A DNA stretch of 64,000 nucleotides from Terfezia claveryi (Eukaryota; Ascomycota; Pezizomycetes; Pezizales; Pezizaceae): positions 62,001 to 126,000 of the forward strand of contig WHUX01000037.1 of assembly GCA_015179025.1 (NCBI GenBank), read 5' to 3'. A program made the translations under genes and the position numbers. Under the pieces are notes generated by a model. The model was not told the DNA's origin and made no database searches. It worked only from the letters and a program-made list of their open reading frames with translations. Shown in pieces: positions 48,547 through 58,742 of the stretch. Every line of letters starts with the position of its first letter. Within the stretch, counting starts at the first letter, position 1.

Positions 48547-50250
48547 ACTCTTGCTTGCCTGTAGCCTTGTCTCCCGCAAGAAATTATTTAGTATACCTCA
48601 TCGATCCACCAAGTATAGCCAGACTAGCCTACTACGGTAGGGGACGTGCGTCTAACGTTGCCACACTTACTTCAGTACTTATATCCAGTCAAATGCTTGT
48701 CATTCGAGACTCGCGAGAAGGGCATGACAGTGTATGCTTATGCTGTTAACATTCAATCAATCCGTTACTCCCATTGGACTAGGTAATGTGAGTCTTCTCA
48801 CGACTACAGTGAGAATGGATGTGCTAGTTTCAAACTCGTGATCTAATACAATGGCGATTTTACTTCCTACCTTCCAGGCAGCTTTCATATATTTCTTTTA
48901 TGTCTCAACGAAGTTCACAGTGCGCCCTTCAAGCTTCCCTATGTATGTAAAGGTCATAATTGTGGAAGATAATGCCGGTCACGTTAAGGATGTTGAAGTT
49001 TCTGAAGAGAGAGGATGGTAGACCGTAGTATTATGTGTTAGATCAGTCAGTGTAACCTCTCTCACATCCGCGATAATAAGAGCCATATGAGTATCGATAT
49101 ACCGCGTTTAGGCAATACTCCCCAAAGAATAGGAAATAGCTAAAGGAAACCCAAGACACCTGATGTGTACCAGTATACAATAACTAAGTAGACATTCCAC
49201 TTTAGATACATAATAGCAGTACATGTAACTTTCATGACAGAAACTAGAAGTTGAGGTTTTTGCCTACATTGCACACGTTGTGTGATCTGGCTCCGTCAAA
49301 TACGTTCTCATTGCTAATAATAATAATATAATTACTCTCAAATTTACGCATTCTGAACTGAACCATGAGAGATGCATGAATAATATTGGGTTTCGAGGGT
49401 TAGGCCTAGCCATGTTCATGTTGTCTACACCTTCCAGAAGCGGACTAAATTTCCGTAAGGTACTGGTACTCTGGCTGGCACAGGTACTGGGTGCTAATTA
49501 TAAGGTTGTGGAGGCGACAAACAGTATCACATGTTTGGGCGGGGGTTAAGTGAGACTGATATAAAATACCCATACAGGGTAGTCTGGCTTGCACTACAGC
49601 CTCGCCAGGTTCGACGGAATCCCGCCGATTTATTAAAGTCTTATAGGGACTCATGGATGACTATTTGCAATTTGTCAGTATTTTTGAAACAGGGTTTAAA
49701 GATTTGATTCCGGCGATAAACTTACGGGTCAACCTAGTAGGACCGGTCGCAGCTTTGAAAGCATGCGACCTTAGTAATTCTCTCATTGAATTTTAGGGAT
49801 TTGAATACTGCTGGCTGCCTGCATGCTCACCCTATGCTAGTGGGACTACTCCCGGTCAAAGCATTAGGCTGACTGCCACATTATTAAACAAAAAGGACCG
49901 GACTACTGGGCATATGGATGGTCCACAACCTACAGAGCACAAGGCCAGCCGGAGATAATAGGACAAATTAAGGTATTTGGAAGGGGCCCGGTGGAAAACA
50001 GAAAACCAATTGGTGATATAAATAAAAAAATTTGTTTGTTTTGAGATGATCATGCCGTGCAGAAAACAAATCTTGAGGGGCTGTGCTTTTTGGCCTTTCA
50101 TGATCAATAGTGTAGGCTTCGTGGGCAATAGATTTGCTCTTACGTCATTGATTGAAAGTCACACAAAGTAACATTGTACGAAGTTGCCAATTTTTAAATT
50201 GGAACGAAGTTTGTTTTAATTCGTTAGACATCTTGCACGCTAACGCTATC
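48547..50250. other. No gene seen
   Basis: Decayed repeat DNA; a diverged MITE end (TAGTCTGGCTTGCAC) lies at 49,580-49,594. Open frames are below 110 codons and unrecognised. Confidence 0.5.
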
Positions 50251-50434
50251 TTGGCGAATATTGGCAAATATTGGCAAATATTGGCAAATCTTGGCGAGGG
50301 CAGCCACTTGATTTGAGGGGAGCCATGTGATTAGTGCTAACTACCAAGCACTCCTCCAGCTCACTCACTCTCACTCGCCAGCACAAACTACAGCTTCAAT
50401 CGCTCCCACTCGCCAGCACAAACTATAGCTTCAA
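50251..50434. repeat. Two sets of short tandem repeats before the Helitron-derived gene
   Basis: An 11-bp unit (AATATTGGCAA) is repeated about three times at 50,257-50,290. Two ~28-bp copies of CACTCGCCAGCACAAACTA-CAGCTTCAA lie at 50,372-50,399 and 50,407-50,434, the second ending directly before the start codon. Confidence 0.85.
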
Positions 50435-50902
50435 GTGCTAATCATGAACTCGCACCTAATCAATCCTGTTGCTTGCTCAAGGTGTCGTATACCTTTCGAT
50501 CCAAAAGCATGGACATCTACACCAACAGGTGATAGATGGAGGACCTGTGATCACTGCAGGGTTGGAAAACGCATTGTTAGGTTAACGGGAAGTTTTTCAA
50601 TTATTTTATTGGATTCATTGACCTCTTAGCTAATACTATATATAAATCTGTAGAGTAAACGACGAGAAGAGCTTGAGCGACAGCAGCAGAAACCTACTCA
50701 ACAACAACTGGCATATTCCCGAACTCAGTTCCCTCTGGTACTAGCTTGGGCTCTCACTATCCATAAATCTCAGGGTCTAACACTACCAAAGGTTGTAGTT
50801 GAGTTGGGTCCTAAGGAGCGCCAGGCTGGTTTGACTTTTGTTGCTCTGTCTCGAGTTAAACGTTTAAAGGATACGCTGTATATTTCCTGTCTCTACAATT
50901 GA
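50435..50902 (+). CDS. Helitron-derived mini-gene: Cys-rich N-terminus joined to PIF1 helicase C-terminus
   Basis: Two exons, 50435-50560 and 50654-50902, with a GT-AG intron; phases close and give 124 aa. The first exon encodes a Cys-rich segment ([14 protein letters not shown] ... WRTCDHCR) followed by [11 protein letters not shown]. The second has [20 protein letters not shown] and [16 protein letters not shown], the last two helicase motifs of PIF1-type helicases (the Gln of HKSQG and the Arg of SRVKR). Everything between is missing: the Rep domain and helicase motifs I-IV. It therefore looks like an internally deleted Helitron RepHel gene that kept an open spliced frame. No catalytic activity is expected. 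The Helitron ends (5' TC, 3' hairpin-CTRR) were not located with confidence. Confidence 0.75.
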
Positions 50903-50961
50903 ATTGACAAGTGGAAAAAGTCAAGAGTCTCAGTGGAATGCAGCACTTTGGTGTTTGAAAC

Positions 50962-51050
50962 TGACAGTAGTGCATAGCGCAGTGGTAAGTTCTTTACTTT
51001 ACGGTTATGTTTACTTATTGAGGGCCCAAGTTCGAATCCCAGTGGAGGCA
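50962..51050 (+). repeat. tRNA-derived SINE-like unit
   Basis: TAGCGCAGTGGTAAG (about 50,974-50,988) fits a Pol III A box and AGTTCGAATCCCAGTGG (about 51,030-51,046) a B box, at a spacing close to that in tRNA genes. The 5' and 3' ends do not form a proper acceptor stem, so this is a SINE or tRNA pseudogene rather than a working tRNA gene. Confidence 0.6.
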
Positions 51051-53495
51051 AGAAGTTAATTGCCTTAATATCATTGGAAGGACGAGGGAGCAGGGTTGTC
51101 GGGTATCCATTCCTTAATGCTCCAGTTCACTATATCTCTACCAAACCACAAGTCTACAACGAGGGCGACCTAAGAAGTAGTGTGATGGCGCTCGGAGTAT
51201 AGTGAACTGGGGCAACTCGTTTTACCTTTTTGACTGACATAAGTGTCTTTTTTGAATTTTTCTATGAAATGGCAAGCTTATATGAGCCATTAAATACGAC
51301 TAGCTATCATCTTTGCCCGAGTAGTGATCGTTGCCAAATCAGGGGGACTACATCGTCGTCAACCTCAGTCACCTTGTTATTCAAGGGTTGTAGCAGAAAA
51401 GAATTATGTTTCGTTTTTCAATTGTGACCTTAATTTATTTGAAGTTTAACTAGTGTGGAATTGTGAAATAATGGCCATTCTAACTAAATGAAAAGAAAGC
51501 TGAATCATAATGATGAATTGAATTTCTATTAGCCTACAACATAAAGAGGATAATTATATACGCGCTACTTGATAGTATTGAATTCACTTTTCAGCTCTTC
51601 AGTTACTAAGGGTGGGGATTTTTTCGTTAGCGAGTCGAACGGCTCCGCGCGATGAGGCAGAGGCTCAGAGATGAGCCTCCAATGAGCCTCCACACCTACG
51701 ATATATGAAGATACAGCTGTGTTGTCACCGTACGTTATCCTAGGCGGTTACGATATCGAGCGATTAAGCCTTTTGGGCCTGCGCCTTGGTTGCTGTACGA
51801 AAATCACAGCCGGCATCTGAAACTGTGGCGGGCGGTGAAGTTAAACACATTTCCGTGCTGTCGTTATAGCCGTCAATAGAGCGGCTACCTACCCCTATTA
51901 GGCATAAACTAGTCTCGTTACGGCAGGAGTTCAAAACACGTGACCAGCCATTGAAGAGCCTCGTAACCTGTGTGAATGGAGGAAGTAAGGCTTCCACACA
52001 GGTGTGTGTATTGAATTGTTACGATTTCTATGAACTAAGTGCTTTAACTTGTAATAGAATTATGTAGTAAAGTTTGCTTGAATTATTTATTCATAATTCA
52101 ACCAAACAAAATAAAGCAATGGTTTGCATGCTAGGACAGTATGTTTCTGTCAGGTCGCTTCGTCCTCACTTTGAGGGGAAAGAATTGAGAGGGCACCGGA
52201 GTTGATCGTCTTCTAGCAATGGGACCATATATCCATGTCTCGTAGTTAGAAACACAACAACAGTGAGACCTGACGCGCGTTGCGCTTGCAATTGAATTGC
52301 TCGGCCTGCACAACCATGGGATACTTTACCATTCACTGTCCGGCGCAACAACAACAGGGGTTTAACGTTTTGACAGCTCAAAACATACATATAGAGGCGA
52401 ACTAGCTGTGCTAGAGACTCCAAGATTCTCTACACTCGTGATCTAAATAAATACAATTTGTTTAGGGCCATGATTGCAATCATCAGTGAAAGCAAAAAGG
52501 CTCTAGTTGCGTTATTGGTACCAAGTGAGGCCCCCGGGCAGATCGTCAATCTCCTTCAGATAATTCATCTTGTCCCTTGAAAGCCAGCTCAAGCAGGTTA
52601 CTTTGATACAGGTAGTCGCTCAGGATCAACTGAACCCCTGCTCCTCAGATGTGCGTTTAGAAGAGTGGGTACTCATAAGCGAGCAAAAGGGGTTCTTAAA
52701 GCCCGACTTATACAGGGACCACTGCACGTTTCAAAAGCTTCGAATCCAGGTATTCGTATTCTAGAAGACATCGAATGAAATTCTGCAGCCTCGCTTCCCT
52801 GCAGCCGAGATACCCTGCTGCTGCAACCGACCAGTTGGTATCCGATGCATATGAGGGCTCGAAGTATAACATTTGAATTCACACACACGTATTTGCTACC
52901 ATCTTGAATGCTGAGAATTGCAGGGCATCCATGGCTAGTTACAGGGGAACTTTCAGGCCTCGTCGGGTTGATTTCCTGTTGGGATAAACCGAACCTGCAG
53001 GTCCTTAACGGGCATCCGCCCTCAGGCATTGATATGGCAGCCTTCTGTAGCTATAGGCCTGGTGGGGCTGATCAAGATATCTCGGTCCTTTCATATTTAA
53101 AATGAAGATTCCAGATCGTTTCAAGAAGAGGATGGATATTAAGCAAGAAGCTAGATTCCAGATAAAGAGAGCCGCCCTTCCATGGAACGTCAATCAAGTA
53201 TAATCAGCACCGACGACTCCTATCTTATCACTTCAAACCATTAGGAAAATCCAGAAGTAAGGTAGTTCGGTGGGATACATCGAAAGGCATTGCATTGGTG
53301 TCGATCGACACCTACTGAGGACATCATACAGTATAAAGCCCGCTTTCGATCACGCTCTGTTACAAGGCCCGTTTCACTTCATATTTCGCCCTGCAGATAG
53401 GTCACACTACTCGAATTCAGCATAACTCAAGGAGACCTGCCGGGACACAAACAAGGAGCATCACCATCCCTTCGATACTGCCCTCCCCCACTACA
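51051..53495. other. No supported gene
   Basis: About 2.4 kb of repeat-like DNA. A short inverted pair (CCAGTTCACTATA at 51,122 and TATAGTGAACTGG at 51,199) may be a ~90-bp MITE. Open frames (up to 118 codons, minus, 52,673-53,029) are unrecognised. Confidence 0.5.
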
Positions 53496-55331
53496 ATGTC
53501 TCTTGCTATTATTGGGTTGTCATACATCAACGCTGAGGGCCCACATTCCACTGGCCATGAGGCTGCCTTGAGCAATTCAGCTCAGCAGTCGTCGAAACAA
53601 GAAAAGCTGGTCTACCCTTCTGATCACTCAGGGAGGGAAGCACCATGGGCGAATGCCGCATCCTTGACCCAGTTTACGACATTGCCTCCCCTGATTATAG
53701 CCGTTAAACCTCAGGGCACGCCTATACCCGACGATACCTCGCCTCTGGGTGCTCCTTTCGAAGGGACAGCAGTTGGCGATCTAGAGGTTAGGGTACGTCG
53801 AGGTTCGGGTCTGAAGCGAGTAGTCATGGAAGCAGAGAATACAATGACAGTGGATACCAACTCAGAGGAATTAAGATTGATGCTCGTCAATACTCCTATA
53901 GATACGCCACCTATAACGCCTGTAGCATGCAATGATTGGGCCGAAAATAGCCTAGGCCTGAGCCCACTATCAGACAAAAAAAACCCCAAATACACGCACA
54001 TATTTTCAGCCCTTGATACTTTACGATATAATATGTCCTTTTCAAGCCAAGGTGGAGTAAACACAGGCACCGGAAGTATGGCCCACAGGACCTGGATGAA
54101 GATGAGTGGCCATAGATTATATGCCAGTACTGCGAAGGAATTTCGGCCGCCTACTCCCCCAGCCTCGGATGAAGCTGCTTCTTTTGAAGACCTCGAATCG
54201 CCACTTGGAAGAGTCATCATTGTTGCTGACGTCTTGGCGAGGTTCATATTTCTTCTCAGGGCAGAAGTATACATTCTGCTCTTAGAACCCGATAACTCTG
54301 ATATACAGCAGTCTGAGTTTGCGTTATTCGAGGAGCTATTAAGTATATTAAAAGAGCTTACATATATGAATGATGAAGAATTTCCAGAAACTGGGAACGG
54401 GGACGAGGATACCGCGAAGTATCGTTTTGAGGGGCGTCCGTGTCAGCAAGATCCTCGCGTTTGTTTCAGTTTCAAACCTGTAGGGACCACAGCCCTCAAT
54501 AAGAATTTGTGTTCTCTACTTCACAAAGTCACTGGACCCATCCAAATCAAAGGAAAATACCCACTCAAGACATTTGATGGATCAAGCAAGGGACGGGTGG
54601 ACGAAGTTAAGCATAAGCGCCAAATCACAGAGCGAGAGTATCAGAGTTTCGTGGATGCTGCTAGGCCACTCTGGGGAAATCTAAGTGGGAAGAAGCAACA
54701 TCAACTTTGCAAAGGCGTTGTTGATGCACTGATAGTACTGTTTTTGTACTGGGGGTATTTTCTGTGTCTAGAGAAGCGGCTCCATTTGGCTGAGAACGAC
54801 CGGCAAAAAGTTAAAAAGGCATGTCAAGACCAATTAGAGAAAATTACGCTTGCTTGCGTTGATAAGGGAGGCCGCATAAAGGGATCCTCTTTCATTATGA
54901 TTTACCAAGAAGACGCAGAAGAATGTCATTACGGTAGCCACAGGTCTCAATTGAGAAACAATAGCGGAGACAACTCACGAGTACGAGGACGGTCAAGATC
55001 TCGTGCAAGAAGTCACTCCAGTTACGGAAGACCAGGAAGTTCCTGCGAAGCTGGTGAACGGATTGGTTCCAACAATGATAAGCACAGGGGGACAGAGCAA
55101 CCTCAATTTGATCTTCATCAGCAACAGGAACGCGATGGTGGTGTGTCTACCCAAGAGTGGAGGCATTGGACTCGACAATCGATTTCTTCAACGTCAACTC
55201 CGAGAAACTTCATGTACGCTGACAACAGCCCTCCGCAGCCGGCTGCCAGAGGTGCAGCCTATGGTGAGCCAAAGGATCGCCATCGACACAATTACAAAAC
55301 ACCGACAGCTTCGGATCTCCGTGAGATCTGA
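53496..55331 (+). CDS. Orphan hypothetical protein, 611 aa
   Basis: A long uninterrupted frame in a region where other frames are broken, so it is unlikely to be chance. No known family is recognised. The N-terminal ~250 residues are low-complexity and Ser/Thr/Pro-rich. A helical region follows at about 235-290 (GRVIIVADVLARFIFLLRAE, then FALFEELLSILKELTY). A central domain at about 320-470 includes RVCFSFKPVGTTALNKNLCS and LFLYWGYFLCLEKRLHLAEN, a hydrophobic helix next to a charged coiled coil. The last ~130 residues have an RS-like basic stretch (VRGRSRSRARSHSSYG) and Gln/His-rich sequence. It may be a lineage-specific gene or a domesticated element gene. Gene reality moderate; function unknown. 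Confidence 0.55.
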   Translation: MSLAIIGLSYINAEGPHSTGHEAALSNSAQQSSKQEKLVYPSDHSGREAPWANAASLTQFTTLPPLIIAVKPQGTPIPDDTSPLGAPFEGTAVGDLEVRVRRGSGLKRVVMEAENTMTVDTNSEELRLMLVNTPIDTPPITPVACNDWAENSLGLSPLSDKKNPKYTHIFSALDTLRYNMSFSSQGGVNTGTGSMAHRTWMKMSGHRLYASTAKEFRPPTPPASDEAASFEDLESPLGRVIIVADVLARFIFLLRAEVYILLLEPDNSDIQQSEFALFEELLSILKELTYMNDEEFPETGNGDEDTAKYRFEGRPCQQDPRVCFSFKPVGTTALNKNLCSLLHKVTGPIQIKGKYPLKTFDGSSKGRVDEVKHKRQITEREYQSFVDAARPLWGNLSGKKQHQLCKGVVDALIVLFLYWGYFLCLEKRLHLAENDRQKVKKACQDQLEKITLACVDKGGRIKGSSFIMIYQEDAEECHYGSHRSQLRNNSGDNSRVRGRSRSRARSHSSYGRPGSSCEAGERIGSNNDKHRGTEQPQFDLHQQQERDGGVSTQEWRHWTRQSISSTSTPRNFMYADNSPPQPAARGAAYGEPKDRHRHNYKTPTASDLREI

Positions 55332-55869
55332 CACTTTAACTGCCATAAGCTGATTGAGATCGTTACTTTCGCAATATGAAAGCGCCGATGATCACCTGCA
55401 GGTGGTGATAATGTTTTACTTCCTGCAGGTGGGTGTTTGGGGGACAGCATGTCGTATTGCGGGGTTTTCATTTATGTTGGCAATGATCCCAGTGACCGAG
55501 GGAGATTGAATCAGCTCCTGACATCTTCTGTTTCTTTCCCGTTGTTTTTTACTTTACTTTTTCTTTAGCTTTGTTTGTTCTTCCGTTGTGTTTGAATTCG
55601 ATTGCACTACGAGTTAAAACTCTTAGGAATGACCTTATGACTTAAGATTTATGAATTATGACTTATTGATTTTATATATATATGAAGTACGACTACGAGA
55701 ATGTAGCATCGAGCTTTCTTTCTCAATTTTGACTATACAAACGAGCGACGGAATATATCACTATTTCCAGCCTTCTGTGCAGCATCAGGGATGTTAATAT
55801 AATATGGCGGTACTTTATATATGCATGTACGAAAGTGACCGAATTTTCCGCGTCATAGCCCAGTCATCA
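55332..55869. other. Intergenic, no gene
   Basis: Contains the perfect palindrome CACCTGCAGGTG (about 55,391-55,402), with CCTGCAGGTGGG again about 30 bp later. Otherwise AT-rich. Confidence 0.5.
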
Positions 55870-56465
55870 AAACGAGTACCGCATCCACTGGTGTATAAAG
55901 ATCCTTGTCAGTTTACAGACATAGGTCAAGCTTATGCAGTAAAGGTGATACCCGAGCACAATGATATCACGCACACTGAGTTATAACGGTCCAGTTTATT
56001 GAGAAAATGCATTAGGTATCCGAGCGCAAAAATAGGTATTTTAGTCTGGAGGAAACATTGGCAAATGAGGATGAAGATACTAGCATTGGACATCGCCGAA
56101 TTGCAATTACACAGGCAGTGGCAGCTGCCTGGTTATGGCTTCATGAACATAAGCGAGATACAATTATCAAGGCGTTTAAGCAGACTGGTATTTCACTTTG
56201 TCTGACTGGTAATGATGACCACCAACTGCATGTACGAGGGCTACCTAATCTTGTGGTGGGGCCATGGGAGTGAGAGTTGGAGTCCGATGAAGAGGTTGAA
56301 TATGTTGTTGCAGCTGAGGATGTGGTGTTTGAAACCGATGTAAATCCTTAGCGTTACCTAGTGCACTTTCTCAATAAACTGGATCGTTATAACTCAGTGT
56401 GCGTGGTATCATGCACTCGGATATCACCTTTACTGTCAAGGATCGTGGATGCGGTAAGCCTTTTT
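55870..56465. mobile_element. Long-armed inverted-repeat element with transposase C-terminus remnant
   Basis: Arms at about 55,870-56,012 and 56,355-56,465 are inverted, diverged copies sharing CACGCACACTGAGTTATAAC, CCAGTTTATTGAGAAA, AGTAAAGGTGATA and TACCGCATCCAC. Between them (56,058-56,270, plus) an open frame reads ITQAVAAAWLWLHEHKRDTI and IKAFKQTGISLCLTGNDD, ending LPNLVVGPWE, then ELESDEEVEY. This resembles the acidic C-terminus of pogo/Fot1-type (CENP-B-like) DDE transposases; that assignment is tentative. The structure suggests an internally deleted DNA transposon or a foldback element. Confidence 0.7.
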
Positions 56466-56663
56466 ATGCATCGGCTATACTCCAGTGCACTATAACTTTT
56501 CCCCATGCACTATAGATCCCATATTAATACTGCACAGAGCTCGAGTGCAATCAGAGCTTGAGGGGGCTTCACGAGATGGCATTGAGCCTTAACACTTTAA
56601 GAAGTATGATTATATTGAAGTCAAGCCAACTACATTGCAGTGGTACTCTAGTTTATGTTGCAC

Positions 56664-56808
56664 TAGTCTGGTTGGCACGACCCCCTCGCAGCTATATGCG
56701 CGCGGGCCACTTGTGGTTAGTCTCGTGCCCATTGTGGTACAGTCGTTGTTCGAGTCTCGATCAAGGAATGAGCGAGAACGCTACGAGGGTGTTGTGCCAA
56801 CCAGACTA
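56664..56808 (+). mobile_element. Complete 145-bp MITE, GTCTGGTTGGCAC family
   Basis: Perfect terminal inverted repeats: TAGTCTGGTTGGCAC (56,664-56,678) and GTGCCAACCAGACTA (56,794-56,808). Similarity extends inward (CCCTCG on the left, the reverse complement CGAGGGTGTT on the right). TA at both ends fits Tc1/mariner-type insertion. No coding capacity. Confidence 0.88.
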
Positions 56809-58556
56809 GCCTGGTTGATTGGCGATTGTAACCAGACTAGGCAATTGTTATTGATAACATCTCATTTGCCAAGCTCGAGGGTCGGGTGCCGAGACTAAAC
56901 ATCTCATGCCTACAGCAAGTCTAGTCGGTTAAGGAAAACCACTAGCAACATCTTGCACTAGCCCTCGGAGGAAGTAAGCAACATCATACGTTACCAATAA
57001 TATAACCTTTCGAATCGAATGTAATTGCGGCCTTAATGGTGATATGACACTACCCCTCAGGTCGACTGTACAATTGTCTATTACATTGGCTTGTAGCTTA
57101 CATGGATCTGTGATTCTCAAGTCAGAATATCCATGTTCCCCTGGCGAAGTGGTTTGTTCTAGGGCGTTGAGACTATCTCTTTCAGTAAAGTCAGTTAAGT
57201 CCCGCCAATTTCCTTGTTTAATGTAGGCAGCTCTACTACATCGTAGTGTAGTTATAGGTATTCCGCAGCTCGACCATTGAAAAGAACCAACATATTATCG
57301 ATTTTGATTAATTATTAAGATGGCACCTATTTATACCGCTTAGCTATAGACTAGGACTTGAAGCTACGCAGAGGTAGCTGTTCTCTCTAGGCGGAATTAT
57401 GTGGTGCGAACAATAAGGGAGGATTACTAAGTACTATGTGAAGGCGAATACGATGGCATGGATTGGGTGGCACGTATTTAAAAACGTTTTAACAAATTTA
57501 GATATTAGAGGACAAGCTAACAAACACCTTCACTCTATCATGGTGACAGGTGGAATTACATAGGGATCACTGGTGCTTTGGGAGGACTATGGGTTTTGCC
57601 GGGGTCAGAAAAAACTGCGCCGGATTGAAGGAGACGGTTGAGATCTCGTACGCAAACAAATCGCATGGGGCCGGGGAATTACGGTGGCTGGCGTTCATGA
57701 TCACCTTTACATGACCTGCCTACCAGAAGAAATAAGAAAGCATGTGAACCTTACATCGGCGATAACAATCTGACAAATTTACGTAGGGCAATAGATTAGT
57801 CCTTGCGTTCCCGCCCCTGAATCCCCACACACATTTTACTAGTAAACTATGCTGTATGTTACAAGCAGGCAATGAGCCCGCAACGCAGCAAACCGTGCTT
57901 GCAGTCCACATGTCTATCTGAAGGATGCGATACGTTCATCACTAAAGTGTGCTTACGCGCTAGCTTTTTTTTTAGAATCGACAGTGGAGGTTTATTTTCA
58001 GTGTGTTTTTGAACAAACCTATATGAATGATACTGTGCGGTCAGCATGCTGATTACTGAAGTCTCTGAAAGGGTACTCACTTTTAACTGGACAAGTGTTG
58101 TTTCGATGCTCTCCTGCTATCCGACCAGATGAATGTAGCAAGGCGAATTGTCACTGCTATCTCCAGGTGACCAAACATCTTCCAGCGAATGAGAGTACTA
58201 ATCGTCTACACGACGCTGAAGCACAGCTTTGTCTTTCGGTTCTGGGGAGAGCAATAAATATTCCCACCTAGCATGCCTATGCATCATGTGTGAGACAGCA
58301 GCCAAATGCCTCATGTAATCCTCCCACTCCCTTCACATCAGGTTGGTCCTGGCTGGAGTCAAATCATCGGGGCATGCTTGCACTCTCACTCTTGGACTGG
58401 AGCAGAGCTCCCGCAGATGGCCGGCCAACAATATTCAGTGGGAACACTACTGTCCAATCTGGGAGCACTCATGCTGCACACTTACAGCAAACGGCAGTAG
58501 GTATCCTTCTGCTTGGTATGATTGCTCTCATATAGCCACTTGTATGAAATTGATGA
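56809..58556. other. Intergenic upstream of glucan lyase
   Basis: About 1.7 kb without a recognised gene; a further partial AACCAGACTAGG end lies at 56,830. Confidence 0.5.
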
Positions 58557-58562
58557 TATAAA
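58557..58562 (+). promoter_or_regulatory. TATA box candidate for glucan lyase
   Basis: TATAAA, 181 bp before the ATG at 58,743, followed by a pyrimidine-rich leader. Position fits a TATA promoter with a 5' untranslated region of roughly 100-150 nt. Confidence 0.45.
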
Positions 58563-58742
58563 GGGCTCTATGCCCTTTTCCTGCACTTTTATTCCTCAAG
58601 GCACCTTCTCTGGCTCGTGGACCATCCACCTCTTCTCATATCTTGAGCTGCTCGTCAACATAACCAACTTGACATCTCACTTGCTCCGTTGAGGTATTGA
58701 TCTCAGTTGTATTCTTGAACAGATATCCAAATATCATTCACA

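Noticed and set aside
50962..51050. A functional tRNA gene
   Set aside because: Boxes fit, but no acceptor stem pairs at the expected positions, so it is listed as a SINE-like repeat.
52673..53029. A 118-codon minus-strand open frame
   Set aside because: No recognised motif, surrounded by repeat debris, and within the size expected by chance.
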